Positions 55,685 through 64,000 of a stretch of 64,000 nt of DNA are shown piece after piece. Below the pieces are notes generated by a model. The model ran no database searches. It saw nothing but the letters and a program-made list of their open reading frames with translations, and was not told where the DNA came from. Position numbers and translations under genes: made by a program. The stretch spans positions 3,504,001 to 3,568,000 of the forward strand of contig NZ_CP065546.1 of assembly GCF_015999545.1 (NCBI RefSeq), given 5' to 3'. Source of the stretch: Lysinibacillus sp. JNUCC-52. GTDB lineage: Bacteria > Bacillota > Bacilli > Bacillales_A > Planococcaceae. Position 1 is the first letter of the stretch, and each line of letters begins with the position of its first letter.

Positions 55685-57235
55685 TTGAATTTAGTTTCAT
55701 GTGTTCGTCAACAAGCAGCAGAGCAACCAGAAAAAATTGCGTATCATTTTATGGGGAAAGATACGACGTATGGGGAATTTGAACAGACAATTGGTCGCTT
55801 TGCACAGGGGTTACAAGATTTAGGGGTACAAAAAGGGGACCATGTGGCGTTTTTACTCGGCAATACGCCACATTATTTAATTGCTTTATATGCAACAATG
55901 CGTTTAGGAGCTACAGCAATACCTGTAAATCCAATTTATACGCCAGATGAGATTTCATATATTTTACGGAATGGCGATGTCAAGGCGGTGATTGCGCTCG
56001 ATGCACTGCTTCCATTAGTAGAAGTAGGTGTACAAGCCTTTCCAGAAGTTGTGACATTTGTAGTGTGTGAAACAACACCAGATGTGGCTGAAAAAGTAGC
56101 TGCTTTATCGGAAGCGGCGAAGGCGAGAACACATTTATTTTCACAAGTCATCGCGCGCGCATCTGGCTCACTAGAACCAGTGAACGTTGCTGAAGATGAT
56201 ACGGCAATTATATTATATACATCGGGCACAACAGGGAATCCAAAGGGTGCCATGCTGTCCCACGGAAATGTCTATTCAAATGCGCGTGACGTCTCTACTT
56301 ATTTAGGATATAGAGCGGATGACCGCATTATTGCAACATTACCAGTTTTCCACGTGTTTGCGTTAACAGTAGTTGTCAATGCACCATTAATTAGTGGTGC
56401 AACTGTATTGCTTGCACCACGCTTTAGTCCAAGTGAAATATTCGCATTGGCGAAGGAGCAGCAGGCAACGGTCTTTGCTGGTGTACCAACAATGTATAAC
56501 TTTTTATATTTATTACCTGAGGGCAAGCCAGAAGATTTTTCGACAATTCGATTAGCCATTTCAGGAGGCGCATCTTTACCTGTTGCACTATTACATAATT
56601 TCGAACAGAAATTTAATGTGCGTGTCTCAGAGGGGTATGGTTTATCAGAAGCTTCACCTGTAACATGCTTCAATCCATTAGACAGAGAACGAAAAGCAGG
56701 CTCCATCGGGACATCTATTAACAACGTTGAAAATAGAGTCGTAGATATCAACGGAAGAGAAGTCCCTGTTGGTGAGGTTGGCGAGTTAGTTGTTCGTGGG
56801 CCAAACGTGATGAAAGGCTACTATAAAATGCCTGAAGAAACGGCCATGGCCATCCGTGATGGTTGGTTATTTACGGGGGATCTTGCAAAAGTAGATGATG
56901 AAGGCTATTTTTATATCGTCGATCGCAAAAAGGATATGATTATTGTTGGAGGCTATAACGTATACCCGAGAGAAGTCGAGGAAGTGTTATTTGCACATGA
57001 CAATATCGTAGAGGCGGCAGTAGTGGGCTATCCAGATCTTAACTTCGGTGAAGCGGTACACGCTTATATCGTGCTCAAAGAAGAGTCGGCATCTACAGCA
57101 GATGATATATTAGCATACTGTGCAAAACATATGGTGAAATACAAAGTGCCAAAGGTTATTGAAATCTTGGACGAGCTACCGAAAAATACGACAGGTAAAA
57201 TTTTGCGCCGCTCATTAAAGGCGACAAAAGTATAA
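55685..57235 (+). CDS. lcfB: long-chain acyl-CoA ligase LcfB
   Basis: A 516-residue AMP-forming ligase. Motif AILYTSGTTGNPKGAMLSH (about 176-194), FAGVPTMYNFL, VSEGYGLSEASPVTCFNP, WLFTGDLAKVDDEGYFYIVD, and C-terminal DELPKNTTGKILRRSLKA with the catalytic Lys. It makes fatty acyl-CoA for beta-oxidation. TTG start at 55685, GGGATGGTG upstream. B. subtilis lcfB (yhfL) lies near lplJ, as here, but in this window a Bce-type operon separates them. Confidence 0.93.
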   Translation: MNLVSCVRQQAAEQPEKIAYHFMGKDTTYGEFEQTIGRFAQGLQDLGVQKGDHVAFLLGNTPHYLIALYATMRLGATAIPVNPIYTPDEISYILRNGDVKAVIALDALLPLVEVGVQAFPEVVTFVVCETTPDVAEKVAALSEAAKARTHLFSQVIARASGSLEPVNVAEDDTAIILYTSGTTGNPKGAMLSHGNVYSNARDVSTYLGYRADDRIIATLPVFHVFALTVVVNAPLISGATVLLAPRFSPSEIFALAKEQQATVFAGVPTMYNFLYLLPEGKPEDFSTIRLAISGGASLPVALLHNFEQKFNVRVSEGYGLSEASPVTCFNPLDRERKAGSIGTSINNVENRVVDINGREVPVGEVGELVVRGPNVMKGYYKMPEETAMAIRDGWLFTGDLAKVDDEGYFYIVDRKKDMIIVGGYNVYPREVEEVLFAHDNIVEAAVVGYPDLNFGEAVHAYIVLKEESASTADDILAYCAKHMVKYKVPKVIEILDELPKNTTGKILRRSLKATKV

Positions 57236-57256
57236 GATATTTATAATAGAAATAAT

Positions 57257-57290
57257 GTCCACCACAGAAAGTTAAGTGGTGGGCTTTTAT
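57257..57290 (+). terminator. terminator of lcfB
   Basis: CCACCAC at 57259-57265 pairs with GTGGTGG at 57276-57282 (extended by GT/GC), followed by TTTTATTTT. Confidence 0.75.
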
Positions 57291-57307
57291 TTTATAATTT
57301 GTTTGAC

Positions 57308-57328
57308 AATTGTTTGAGTGACTGGCGC
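57308..57328 (+). repeat. family A short repeat, copy 8 (diverged)
   Basis: AATTGTTTGAGTGACTGGCG then C. It is in tandem, same orientation, with copy 9 after a 17-base spacer. A half copy (AATTTGTTTGA) lies just upstream. Confidence 0.7.
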
Positions 57329-57345
57329 TCCACGGGGAGAATTCA

Positions 57346-57367
57346 GAATTGTTTGGGTGCCTGACAC
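57346..57367 (+). repeat. family A short repeat, copy 9
   Basis: GAATTGTTTGGGTGCCTGAC then AC, in the 339-base gap after lcfB. The rest of this gap to 57574 shows no gene. Confidence 0.82.
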
Positions 57368-57574
57368 TTAAATGGTACTTAAATAAGTTGAGTGCATAGA
57401 GCTGTAGTGATAAAATCAGTCATGTGTAAAACTTCTACATACTTTAAAAGGGCTTGTCATATAGTAGGGGAGTAGTAACTTGTATACTCTGTTGTATTGA
57501 TTTGGAACCCTTTTGTGAGTAACAACGTCCAAGCTTTTAGGAAAAATTAAATTGAAAGAGAGCATACAAAAACA

Positions 57575-58222
57575 ATGATAGGACTCATTCAAGAGTTATT
57601 TAGTTTTATAATGCATATTGATGTGCATTTAGAAGAAATTATTCGTGATTTTGGTAATTGGAGCTATCTCATTTTATTTGCAATTGTGTTTGTCGAAACA
57701 GGTGTTGTTATTTTTCCATTTTTACCTGGTGATTCATTGCTGTTTGCTAGTGGTACATTAACAGCCGCAATGGGTGCCTTTGATTTATGGGTTCTAATTC
57801 CTGTATTTTTGGCTGCAGCAATTTTAGGAGATACAATGAATTATCATATAGGTCACAAAGTTGGCACTTCAATTCCACCTAAGAGCTTTTTAGGCCGAAT
57901 TGTTAAAAAGGAACGTATGGAGGCAGCGGAAAAGTTTTTTAACACACATGGTGGGAAAACAATTGTGATTGCTCGATTCATGCCTTTTATTCGTACGTTT
58001 ATCCCATTTGTTGCAGGGGCAAGTAAGATGCACTATAGCTACTTTTTACTGTACAATATTGTAGGTGCAGTTTTATGGGTATTCAGCTGTACATTACTTG
58101 GTTATTTCTTTGGTAATATCCCTATTATTAAAGATAACTTCTCGGTCGTACTTATTTTAATTATATTTATCTCAGTCGTACCAGCAGTTATCGGCGCTTT
58201 TAAATCTAAATTTGGGAAATAA
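57575..58222 (+). CDS. DedA family membrane protein
   Basis: A 215-residue polytopic protein with the DedA/VTT core: FVETGVVIFPFLPGDSLLFA (about 41-60), ILGDTMNYHIGHKVG, and the GGKTIVIARFMPFIRTFIPF amphipathic block with conserved Arg and Pro, followed by VGAVLWVFSCTLLGYFFG. DedA proteins act as lipid scramblases or flippases, some handling undecaprenyl phosphate. Which lipid this one moves cannot be read. GAAAGAGAG precedes ATG. A family C hairpin follows. Confidence 0.92.
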   Translation: MIGLIQELFSFIMHIDVHLEEIIRDFGNWSYLILFAIVFVETGVVIFPFLPGDSLLFASGTLTAAMGAFDLWVLIPVFLAAAILGDTMNYHIGHKVGTSIPPKSFLGRIVKKERMEAAEKFFNTHGGKTIVIARFMPFIRTFIPFVAGASKMHYSYFLLYNIVGAVLWVFSCTLLGYFFGNIPIIKDNFSVVLILIIFISVVPAVIGAFKSKFGK

Positions 58223-58256
58223 ATCGATACTTAAGAGATGATTCTCTGAAGTATGG

Positions 58257-58304
58257 AGACTATAGACAACTTGAAAATTTCAAGTTTATCTATAGTCTTT
58301 TTTA
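58257..58304 (+). terminator. family C terminator-like hairpin, copy 2
   Basis: AGACTATAGACAACTTGAAA pairs with the following ATTTCAAG...CTATAGTCT, then a six-base T run. The layout is the same as at 13443-13491. The remaining bases to 58522 show no convincing gene. Confidence 0.8.
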
Positions 58305-58522
58305 TTTAACTAATGTGCTTCTTGCAAAAGAAATATTCCGAAAGGATTATCAAAAATGTATTATTTAAAACGCCATTAGTACATAAGTAATAAAAAACCA
58401 ATTGTATAGGTATATGTTAGTTGAAGAATAACAATCAATTAATATGTTGCTGAAAAAATAAGCGTAAGGTAATGAAAGGTGCTATAATAATTACTAGAAA
58501 ATGGTGAATTGGAGGCAACGAA

Positions 58523-59752
58523 ATGGAAGTATTTATCGGAAGACAGCCAATCTTTAATCTTCACGAACAGGTCGTTGCATATGAATTGTTGTATCGAAAT
58601 AAAAATGTAAATTCATTTCCTGATGTCGATTCGGATGCTGCAACAGTAGATGTGTTAGTGAACTCATTTTTATCAATTGGTATCGACGAGGTGACGAAAG
58701 GTAAGCCTTGTTTTGTTAATTTTACGGAAAACCTGATTATGAGTTCAATCGTTGAATTTTTAAATCCTTCTCAAATAGTAATTGAGATTTTAGAGGATGT
58801 ACCACTAACACCAAAATTAGTTGAGCGTGTCATTGAACTGAAGGCGCATGGATTTAAAATAGCTTTAGATGATTTTATTTTAAACGAAGATGTACAAGTT
58901 TATGAAAAACTTTTCCCACATATTGATTATATAAAAGTGGATTTTTTATTTTCCTCTTTGCTTGAACGAATGGAAATTGAAAATATGGTAAAAGAAAATT
59001 TCCCCCATATTAAATTGCTTGCTGAAAAAGTAGAAACACAAAAGCAATTTAAAGTAGCTAAGCATTCAGGTTATGAGTTATTCCAAGGTTATTTCTTTGA
59101 GCAGCCTCAAATCATTAGAGCAATGGATATACCTGCAAATGCTATTCAATATTTTCATATAATTTCTCTTTTAAAAGAAGAGGAGCCGAATGTTCATCTG
59201 TTAGCGGAAAATATAGAACGGGATATATCGTTGACGTATAAATTATTACAAATGATTAATAATTCTAATAGACGATCAAAATCTAAAGTACGTTCAATTA
59301 AACAAGCTATACTACTACTTGGTTTAGCCAATCTTCGTAAGTGGATCTATTTATTAGCTTTGCGTGAGTTCGATGGTAAAACAGATTCAGATCTTTTCCA
59401 AGAATTAATGCGTACATCATTGTTCAGAGCAAAAGTTTGTGAAAAATTAGCAAAGCTATCATATAAGCAAAACTTTTCAGAGTACTTTTTAGTTGGGATG
59501 TTTTCATTAATTGATACGATATTACAAAGACCGATGAGTGCAATTTTACAGCAATTACCTTTTTCAGAGGCAATTACGGAAACAATTTTAGGTGGACAAA
59601 CTGAAATGACCCCCTATTTAGAATTTAGTATTGCTCTAGGTAAATTAGATTGGGAACGCCTAGAAGAATTAGCAACGCAAATAAATATCGAAATGACAAG
59701 TATTGATCTTTTATATAATGAAGCTTTAGAATGGGCAGAAACATCATTATAA
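58523..59752 (+). CDS. EAL-HDOD signalling protein (YuxH-like)
   Basis: A 409-residue protein. The N-terminal EAL domain has the ExLxR motif as YELLYR (about 20-25), FVNFTENLI, EILED, IALDDF, IKVDF, LAEKVET and ELFQGYFF. The main catalytic acids, Asn, Lys and Gln therefore look present, though the sequence departs from active c-di-GMP phosphodiesterases in several places. The C-terminal HDOD domain spans about 205-390 (LLAENIERDISLTYKLLQMI; AILLLGLANLRKWIYLLALR). B. subtilis YuxH has the same layout and length as I recall. Whether it degrades or only binds c-di-GMP is open. TGGAGG is eight bases before ATG. Confidence 0.88.
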   Translation: MEVFIGRQPIFNLHEQVVAYELLYRNKNVNSFPDVDSDAATVDVLVNSFLSIGIDEVTKGKPCFVNFTENLIMSSIVEFLNPSQIVIEILEDVPLTPKLVERVIELKAHGFKIALDDFILNEDVQVYEKLFPHIDYIKVDFLFSSLLERMEIENMVKENFPHIKLLAEKVETQKQFKVAKHSGYELFQGYFFEQPQIIRAMDIPANAIQYFHIISLLKEEEPNVHLLAENIERDISLTYKLLQMINNSNRRSKSKVRSIKQAILLLGLANLRKWIYLLALREFDGKTDSDLFQELMRTSLFRAKVCEKLAKLSYKQNFSEYFLVGMFSLIDTILQRPMSAILQQLPFSEAITETILGGQTEMTPYLEFSIALGKLDWERLEELATQINIEMTSIDLLYNEALEWAETSL

Positions 59753-59775
59753 TTAGGGAAAAATTACAGAAACTA

Positions 59776-59807
59776 AGCTACCGATGTTCACAAGGTAGCT
59801 TTTTTTG
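59776..59807 (+). terminator. terminator after the EAL-HDOD gene
   Basis: AGCTACC at 59776-59782 pairs with GGTAGCT at 59794-59800, then a seven-base T run. Confidence 0.82.
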
Positions 59808-59918
59808 TTTGTTAAGTCGAGTTTCTCTTCATCAAGATGAAGTTCTCAACATGAAAACTATTTGCTATAATCATGTCGTCTTTAGAAAAATTCTGATAGT
59901 TGAAGTGGGCGTGAGGAA

Positions 59919-60767
59919 ATGAATCAAACACAAGATGTAAAGGCAAGTATAGTGGAATATGTGTATGTAATTGTTGGTGCCGCTATTGTGGCAATTGGTT
60001 TTAATGTATTTTTACTACCAAATCAAGTAGCTTCAGGAGGCGTTAGCGGTATAAGTACCATTTTACATGGCTTATTTGGCTGGAATCCTGGACTAGTACA
60101 ATATGCATTTAATATCCCGTTGTTTTTAGCTGGAGTTCTAATACTTGGTAAAAAGTTTGGCGTAAAGTCTTTTGTTGGCACAATAACGTTACCGTTTATC
60201 GTCTTATTAACTAATAGTTGGGAACCGTGGACGGATAATCCTTTACTCGGTGCGCTTTTTGGTGGAATTGTTGTTGGATTAGGAATAGGACTAGTCTTTA
60301 AGGGGAATGCTTCTACTGGTGGCACTGATTTACTAGCTCAAATTATTACAAAGTATACCGGTTTATCGCTTGGTACAAGTGTACTATTAATTGATGGAAT
60401 TATCGCGATTAGTGCAGCAATTGTTTTTGACTTAGAAAAAGGACTCTATGCCTTAATCGGCCTTTATGTCACAACGAAAACGATTGATATCATTCAGCTT
60501 GGATTTAGCCAATCGAAAATGGTGTATATTATTACGTTGAAACAAGATGAAGTGCGTGATGCCATATATGCTGAAATTGATCGTGGCGTGACAAAATTGC
60601 CTGCCATTGGCGGTTATACAGGAGAAGCACGACCAGTTTTAATGGTTGTTGTCTATCAAACAGAGTTCACAAAGCTGAAACAACTCATTAAAAGCGTTGA
60701 TCCGTCTGCGTTTGTCATCGTTTCTGATGCTTACGAGGTGTTAGGTGAAGGTTTCAAGCGTGCATAA
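59919..60767 (+). CDS. YitT family membrane protein (DUF161 + DUF2179)
   Basis: A 282-residue protein with five to six membrane helices in the first 190 residues (YVYVIVGAAIVAIGFNVFLL; QVASGGVSGISTILHG; FKGNASTGGTDLLAQIITKY) and a soluble DUF2179 domain (about 200-282, TKLPAIGGYTGEARPVLMVV; VDPSAFVIVSDAYEVLGEGF). Function unknown; the family is large in Bacillota. It lies just upstream of cccB, where B. subtilis has yvjA of the same family. GTGGGCGTGAGG lies close before ATG. Confidence 0.88.
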   Translation: MNQTQDVKASIVEYVYVIVGAAIVAIGFNVFLLPNQVASGGVSGISTILHGLFGWNPGLVQYAFNIPLFLAGVLILGKKFGVKSFVGTITLPFIVLLTNSWEPWTDNPLLGALFGGIVVGLGIGLVFKGNASTGGTDLLAQIITKYTGLSLGTSVLLIDGIIAISAAIVFDLEKGLYALIGLYVTTKTIDIIQLGFSQSKMVYIITLKQDEVRDAIYAEIDRGVTKLPAIGGYTGEARPVLMVVVYQTEFTKLKQLIKSVDPSAFVIVSDAYEVLGEGFKRA

Positions 60768-60818
60768 ATTTGGTATAATAGCAATGGTAAGATATTCATT
60801 TACTTAGGAGGGGTACTA

Positions 60819-61148
60819 ATGAAAAAAGCAATGTTAACATTAGTGTTCGGTTCAGCAATTTTCTTAGCTGCATGTGGTGGCGGCGGAGATAAAAATAATG
60901 CTACGGGTAATAACGATACGGCTGCTGAACCAGACGGTAAAGCTATCGCAATGAAATCATGTGTTTCTTGTCACGGTGGTGAGCTACAAGGTATGGGTAA
61001 TACACCTGCACTAAACAATGTAGGTTCTCGCTTATCGGAAGAGGAAATTTTAGATGTAATTAACAATGGTCGTGGGGCAATGCCAGCTGGACTTATTAAA
61101 GGTGCAGATGCTGAAGCTGTTGCCAAATGGTTAGCAACTCAAAAATAA
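60819..61148 (+). CDS. cccB: cytochrome c551, membrane lipoprotein CccB
   Basis: A 109-residue lipoprotein c-type cytochrome: lipobox LAAC (Cys19), a flexible Gly/Asn linker, haem-binding CVSCH (48-52), and the axial Met88 in GRGAMPAG. It carries electrons on the outer membrane face, probably to a terminal oxidase. TTAGGAGGGG precedes ATG and a TATAAT occurs at 60773-60778. Terminator 61157-61189 follows. Confidence 0.93.
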   Translation: MKKAMLTLVFGSAIFLAACGGGGDKNNATGNNDTAAEPDGKAIAMKSCVSCHGGELQGMGNTPALNNVGSRLSEEEILDVINNGRGAMPAGLIKGADAEAVAKWLATQK

Positions 61149-61156
61149 TCAAAGCT

Positions 61157-61189
61157 AAAAACTAGCGGTTCTGGAGACCGCTAGTTTTT
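61157..61189 (+). terminator. terminator of cccB
   Basis: A perfect 13-bp stem AAAAACTAGCGGT / ACCGCTAGTTTTT with loop TCTGGAG. Confidence 0.88.
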
Positions 61190-61225
61190 CTATTTAATAC
61201 ATGTAAATAGTATAACTCTCATTAT

Positions 61226-61299
61226 TTTGCACTTGTTTGTTACACCACCGTTTAGAAAGTATAATGGTGTTATTAAATAAACATGCAAACAAGTGTAAA
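61226..61299. other. nested inverted repeats upstream of hprK
   Basis: Outer arms TTTGCACTTGTTTG (61226-61239) and CAAACAAGTGTAAA (61286-61299) differ at one position. Inner arms ACACCA (61242-61247) and TGGTGT (61265-61270) are perfect. They enclose AAAGTATAAT, which could be a -10 box. Possible regulatory or structural element. Confidence 0.45.
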
Positions 61300-61370
61300 T
61301 TCATTTCTTTTATACATAGGCATGCTAAAATAAAACAATATTCAATTCGTTTGAATGGAGGCTGCACACA

Positions 61371-62306
61371 TTGGTCGTAGTATTGACAAGGGATGTAATG
61401 GAAAAATTTAAATTAGAACTATTAGGCGGCGAGGAAGGTATAGGAAGAACGATTACTACAAGTGATATTTCTAGACCAGGGTTAGAGATGGCTGGGTATT
61501 TTACGCATTATCCTGCAAATCGAGTTCAATTGCTAGGGAAAACAGAACTTTCCTTTTTCGAAATGTTACCAGCAAATGTTAAACTAGAGCGCATGCGTTT
61601 ACTATGTTCACAGGATACACCTGCGATAATTATCTCCCGTGACCTAGAAGTACCTGAGGAACTAATTCAAGCCTCAAACGAAAAGCATGTACCTGTATTT
61701 AAAACACATATGACGACAACGAAATTTTCGAGTAGGCTAACCAATTATTTAGAGGGGCGTTTAGCACCTATGACAGCGGCACACGGTGTGTTAGTCGATG
61801 TCTATGGCATTGGTGTGCTTATTATCGGAAAAAGTGGTGTTGGGAAAAGTGAAACAGCGCTAGAACTAGTGAAAAAAGGACATCGATTAGTTGCAGATGA
61901 TTGTGTTGAAATCCGTCAGGAATCAGAGAACTTTTTAATAGGTAGTCCACCACCTTTATTAGAGCATTTATTGGAAATACGAGGGATCGGTATTATCGAT
62001 ATTATGACACTCTTTGGAGCAAGTGCCGTACGACCATATAAACGTATTACTTTAATTATTGAGTTAGAGATTTGGGATCCTGCCAAAGTATATGATCGTT
62101 TAGGTTTAGAAGAAGAGAAAATGAAGATAATTGATACAGAGCTGACAAAACTAACAATCCCAGTTCGACCTGGACGAAATGTATCCGTAATTATCGAAGT
62201 GGCAGCAATGAATTACCGTTTGAAAAAAATGGGTGTCAATGCAGCTGAAGAGTTTTCACGACGTTTAGATGAAGTCATTTCTTCAACAGATGAATTAGAC
62301 GATTAA
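61371..62306 (+). CDS. hprK: HPr kinase/phosphorylase
   Basis: A 311-residue HprK. N-terminal domain with [19 protein letters not shown] and [17 protein letters not shown]; catalytic domain with His139, P-loop GKSGVGKS (153-160), [14 protein letters not shown], family signature [18 protein letters not shown], and [20 protein letters not shown]. It phosphorylates HPr and Crh on Ser46 and reverses this, driving CcpA-dependent catabolite control; the candidate cre sites in this window would be read by that system. TTG start at 61371 with TGGAGG upstream. First gene of hprK-lgt-ppaX. Confidence 0.97.
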   Translation: MVVVLTRDVMEKFKLELLGGEEGIGRTITTSDISRPGLEMAGYFTHYPANRVQLLGKTELSFFEMLPANVKLERMRLLCSQDTPAIIISRDLEVPEELIQASNEKHVPVFKTHMTTTKFSSRLTNYLEGRLAPMTAAHGVLVDVYGIGVLIIGKSGVGKSETALELVKKGHRLVADDCVEIRQESENFLIGSPPPLLEHLLEIRGIGIIDIMTLFGASAVRPYKRITLIIELEIWDPAKVYDRLGLEEEKMKIIDTELTKLTIPVRPGRNVSVIIEVAAMNYRLKKMGVNAAEEFSRRLDEVISSTDELDD

Positions 62307-62336
62307 TAAATTGTTAAATATTGAAAGGAGTTAAAG

Positions 62337-63158
62337 ATGGATTTATTACTTTTAGACATTAACCCGATTGCCTTTCATTTAGGGCCAATTCCTGTACGTT
62401 GGTACGGACTGTTAATTGTATCGGGGATTATTTTAGCATATTTTGTTGGACAACGAGAGGCTGTAAAACGCGGTTTACCCGAGGATTTTTTAGCTGACTT
62501 GTTATTATGGGCAGTACCGATCTCAATCGTCTGTGCACGCATCTATTATGTTTCAATGCGTTGGGATTATTATAGTGAAAATCCAGGCAGCATTATTCAA
62601 ATTTGGAATGGCGGTATTGCTATTCACGGTGCGCTAATAGGTGCATTTGTGACAGCTTACATATTTACTCGGAAAAAAGGGGTAAGCTTTTTACGCGTGG
62701 CAGATATTCTAGCGCCAAGTCTATTAATTGGACAAATTATTGGTCGCTGGGGCAATTTTATGAATCAAGAAGCATTTGGTGGACCAGTGTCACGTTCGTT
62801 TTTAGAAAACCTAATGCTTCCAGATTGGATTATTAATCAAATGTACATTGAAGAACTTGGAACATATGTACATCCTACGTTTTTATATGAATCTGCATGG
62901 AATTTTGTCGGTTTATTAATTTTACTGGCATTACGGAAAGTGAATTTAAATCGTGGGGAAATTTTCTTTGGTTATTTAATTTGGTATTCAATTGGTCGTT
63001 TCTATATAGAAGGTTTACGTACAGATAGTCTATATTTAGTTGGAGATATAAGATCAGCGCAGGTCGTTTCAATTATTGGTATTGTCATTGGTCTTGGAGC
63101 AATTATTTACCGACGATTGAAAGTTAAGCCAGCAGTGAAATATTTGGACAATAAGTAA
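62337..63158 (+). CDS. lgt: prolipoprotein diacylglyceryl transferase
   Basis: A 273-residue integral membrane enzyme with about seven helices: [40 protein letters not shown], the Lgt signature [16 protein letters not shown] (about 136-151), [14 protein letters not shown], and [17 protein letters not shown]. It adds diacylglycerol to the lipobox Cys of prolipoproteins, several of which are encoded here (PrsA, CccB, the propeller and YtkA-like lipoproteins). AAAGGAG before ATG. Confidence 0.97.
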   Translation: MDLLLLDINPIAFHLGPIPVRWYGLLIVSGIILAYFVGQREAVKRGLPEDFLADLLLWAVPISIVCARIYYVSMRWDYYSENPGSIIQIWNGGIAIHGALIGAFVTAYIFTRKKGVSFLRVADILAPSLLIGQIIGRWGNFMNQEAFGGPVSRSFLENLMLPDWIINQMYIEELGTYVHPTFLYESAWNFVGLLILLALRKVNLNRGEIFFGYLIWYSIGRFYIEGLRTDSLYLVGDIRSAQVVSIIGIVIGLGAIIYRRLKVKPAVKYLDNK

Positions 63159-63170
63159 GGAGTGTAATGT

Positions 63171-63812
63171 ATGGCTGTAAAAGCATTACTTTTTGATTTT
63201 GATGGAACACTATTAAATACAAATGACTTAATTATTCAATCATTTATGCATGTTTTAGAAGAGAGATTTCCCGGGCAATATTCGCCAAAAGATTGCCTAA
63301 AATTCATGGGTCCGTCATTAAAACAAACATTTAGTGATTTAACGCCAGGCGAAGAAGAGGAAATGATGGCAAAATATCGCGCTTGGAATGAACCACACCA
63401 TGATGAGCTTGTAACAGAGTTCCCAGATGTTGTGTCAACGTTAGAGCAATTAAAGTCAATGGGTATTAAATTAGCCATTGTCTCAACTAAGCGTAATGGT
63501 ATGATTGATCGCGGCTTGAACATTTTAGGTGCTAGACATCTATTCGACGTGATTGTGGGGACAGATGATGTGCAAAACGTGAAGCCAGATCCAGAGCCTG
63601 TCTTACTTGCCCTATCACGTCTAGGTGCAGTAAAGGAAGAAGCCATTATGATTGGTGATAATTCTCATGATATTGAAGCTGGTCATAATGCGGGAGTAAG
63701 AGCTGCAGGTGTCGCATGGTCAATTAAAGGTGAACAATATTTACAGCAGTTTAACCCAGAGTATATGTTGCAGCATATGAACGATTTACTTGATATTGTG
63801 AAAGAGGGGTAA
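63171..63812 (+). CDS. ppaX: pyrophosphatase PpaX (HAD family)
   Basis: A 213-residue HAD phosphatase: motif I LFDFDGTLLNTNDLI (Asp nucleophile at 9), motif II LAIVSTKRNG, KPDPEPVLLAL, motif IV MIGDNSHDIEAGHNAGVRAAG. PpaX hydrolyses pyrophosphate, including that released by HprK-dependent dephosphorylation of P-Ser-HPr, which explains the operon with hprK. It starts 12 bases after the lgt stop with AAGGAG. Confidence 0.94.
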   Translation: MAVKALLFDFDGTLLNTNDLIIQSFMHVLEERFPGQYSPKDCLKFMGPSLKQTFSDLTPGEEEEMMAKYRAWNEPHHDELVTEFPDVVSTLEQLKSMGIKLAIVSTKRNGMIDRGLNILGARHLFDVIVGTDDVQNVKPDPEPVLLALSRLGAVKEEAIMIGDNSHDIEAGHNAGVRAAGVAWSIKGEQYLQQFNPEYMLQHMNDLLDIVKEG

Positions 63813-63816
63813 ATGC

Positions 63817-64000
63817 ATGGCGCGTAAAACAGAAAGATATCGTGTCGAAGGAGCAAACTCGCTATGGAATGTCTATGATACGGTGTCCTTTTGGAAGGTG
63901 ATGAAGTGCTTCATTGTCATTCAAATTGGACGCTTCACACCATTTTTACGCGTGAAGAACTGGCTGTATCGCACATTTTTAAAAATGAAAATTGGTGACC
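63817..64000 (+). CDS. acyltransferase (hexapeptide-repeat family), 5' part only
   Basis: An ATG four bases after the ppaX stop opens a frame that runs to the window edge (61 full codons): MARKTERYRVEGANSLWNVY, then VSFWKVMKCFIVIQIGRFTP. Gene order hprK-lgt-ppaX-yvoF in B. subtilis suggests the YvoF-type acetyltransferase. The hexapeptide repeats themselves would lie beyond the window, so the assignment rests on context and the N-terminal pattern. AAGAGGGG inside ppaX serves as ribosome site. Confidence 0.75.
   Translation, partial: MARKTERYRVEGANSLWNVYDTVSFWKVMKCFIVIQIGRFTPFLRVKNWLYRTFLKMKIGD

Noticed and set aside
58313..58390. 25-codon ORF (MCFLQKKYSERI...) after the DedA gene
   Set aside because: No ribosome site, very short, AT-rich; not distinguishable from chance.
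59731..59922. 63-codon ORF overlapping the end of the EAL-HDOD gene
   Set aside because: Runs through that gene's terminator hairpin and into the next gene's ribosome site; no independent start signal.

Overview
The window is a chromosomal segment of a low-GC, endospore-forming Bacillota of the Bacillaceae/Planococcaceae type. A Lysinibacillus-like organism is my best guess, from protein similarity recalled from memory rather than from a search. Supporting signs are strong AGGAGG-type ribosome sites, many ATG/TTG/GTG starts, a T-box leader, a TRAP site, Hpr/ScoC, PrsA, Ecs, a YjcZ-like small spore-type protein and a large collagen-like glycoprotein of exosporium type. No prophage, insertion sequence, CRISPR array, rRNA or tRNA was seen. 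No clear pseudogene was found.

Layout. 1-6.8 kb: a truncated CBS-domain HlyC/CorC protein, the yheE/yheB/yheA group, an RNase H-like protein and hemZ. 7-10.9 kb: a glycerate utilisation locus (CdaR-type regulator divergent from glycerate kinase and a GntP permease). 10.9-13.4 kb: a secreted metallo-beta-lactamase-fold lipoprotein with a DUF3006 partner, then a HAD phosphatase. 13.9-16 kb: serA with a T-box leader. 16.3-20.4 kb: an FAD dehydrogenase, trhO, an enoyl-CoA hydratase and yhzD. 20.7-26.8 kb: the yhaO-yhaN-yhaM operon and prsA. 26.9-34.3 kb: a YjcZ-like protein, a DUF3267 protein, hpr, yhaH, trpP, hit, ecsAB, an M20 amidohydrolase and hmoB. 34.5-38.1 kb: the late haem genes hemE-hemH-hemY. 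38.2-42.1 kb: a giant collagen-like protein and a glycosyltransferase. 42.2-45.8 kb: a lipoprotein/two-component/YtkA-like operon. 45.9-48.8 kb: the yhgD-type TetR and yhgE. 49.2-57.2 kb: yhfH, lplJ, a Bce-type antibiotic-sensing/transport operon with an extra gene, and lcfB. 57.6-64 kb: DedA, an EAL-HDOD protein, a YitT-type protein, cccB, then hprK-lgt-ppaX and a truncated acyltransferase.

Much of the order matches the B. subtilis yhe-yha-yhg-yhf region as I remember it. Lineage-specific cassettes sit between conserved neighbours: the collagen/glycosyltransferase pair and a two-component operon between hemY and yhgD, and a Bce module between lplJ and lcfB.

The most unusual non-coding signal is two families of dispersed intergenic repeats. 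Family A is about 22 bp (core TTGTTTGAGTGCCTGACAC) and occurs at least nine times, always just 3' of genes and four times touching or overlapping a stop codon. Family B is a GC-rich hairpin element of about 80-150 bp (CCTGCGGGA ... GCCCGCGGAAAGCG) in five copies, three of them next to or flanked by family A. Regulatory sites readable directly include a serA T-box with its promoter, six contiguous NAG triplets (TRAP site) over the trpP ribosome site, matching operator-like sequences before yhgD and yhgE, and an OmpR-type direct repeat before the lipoprotein/two-component operon.
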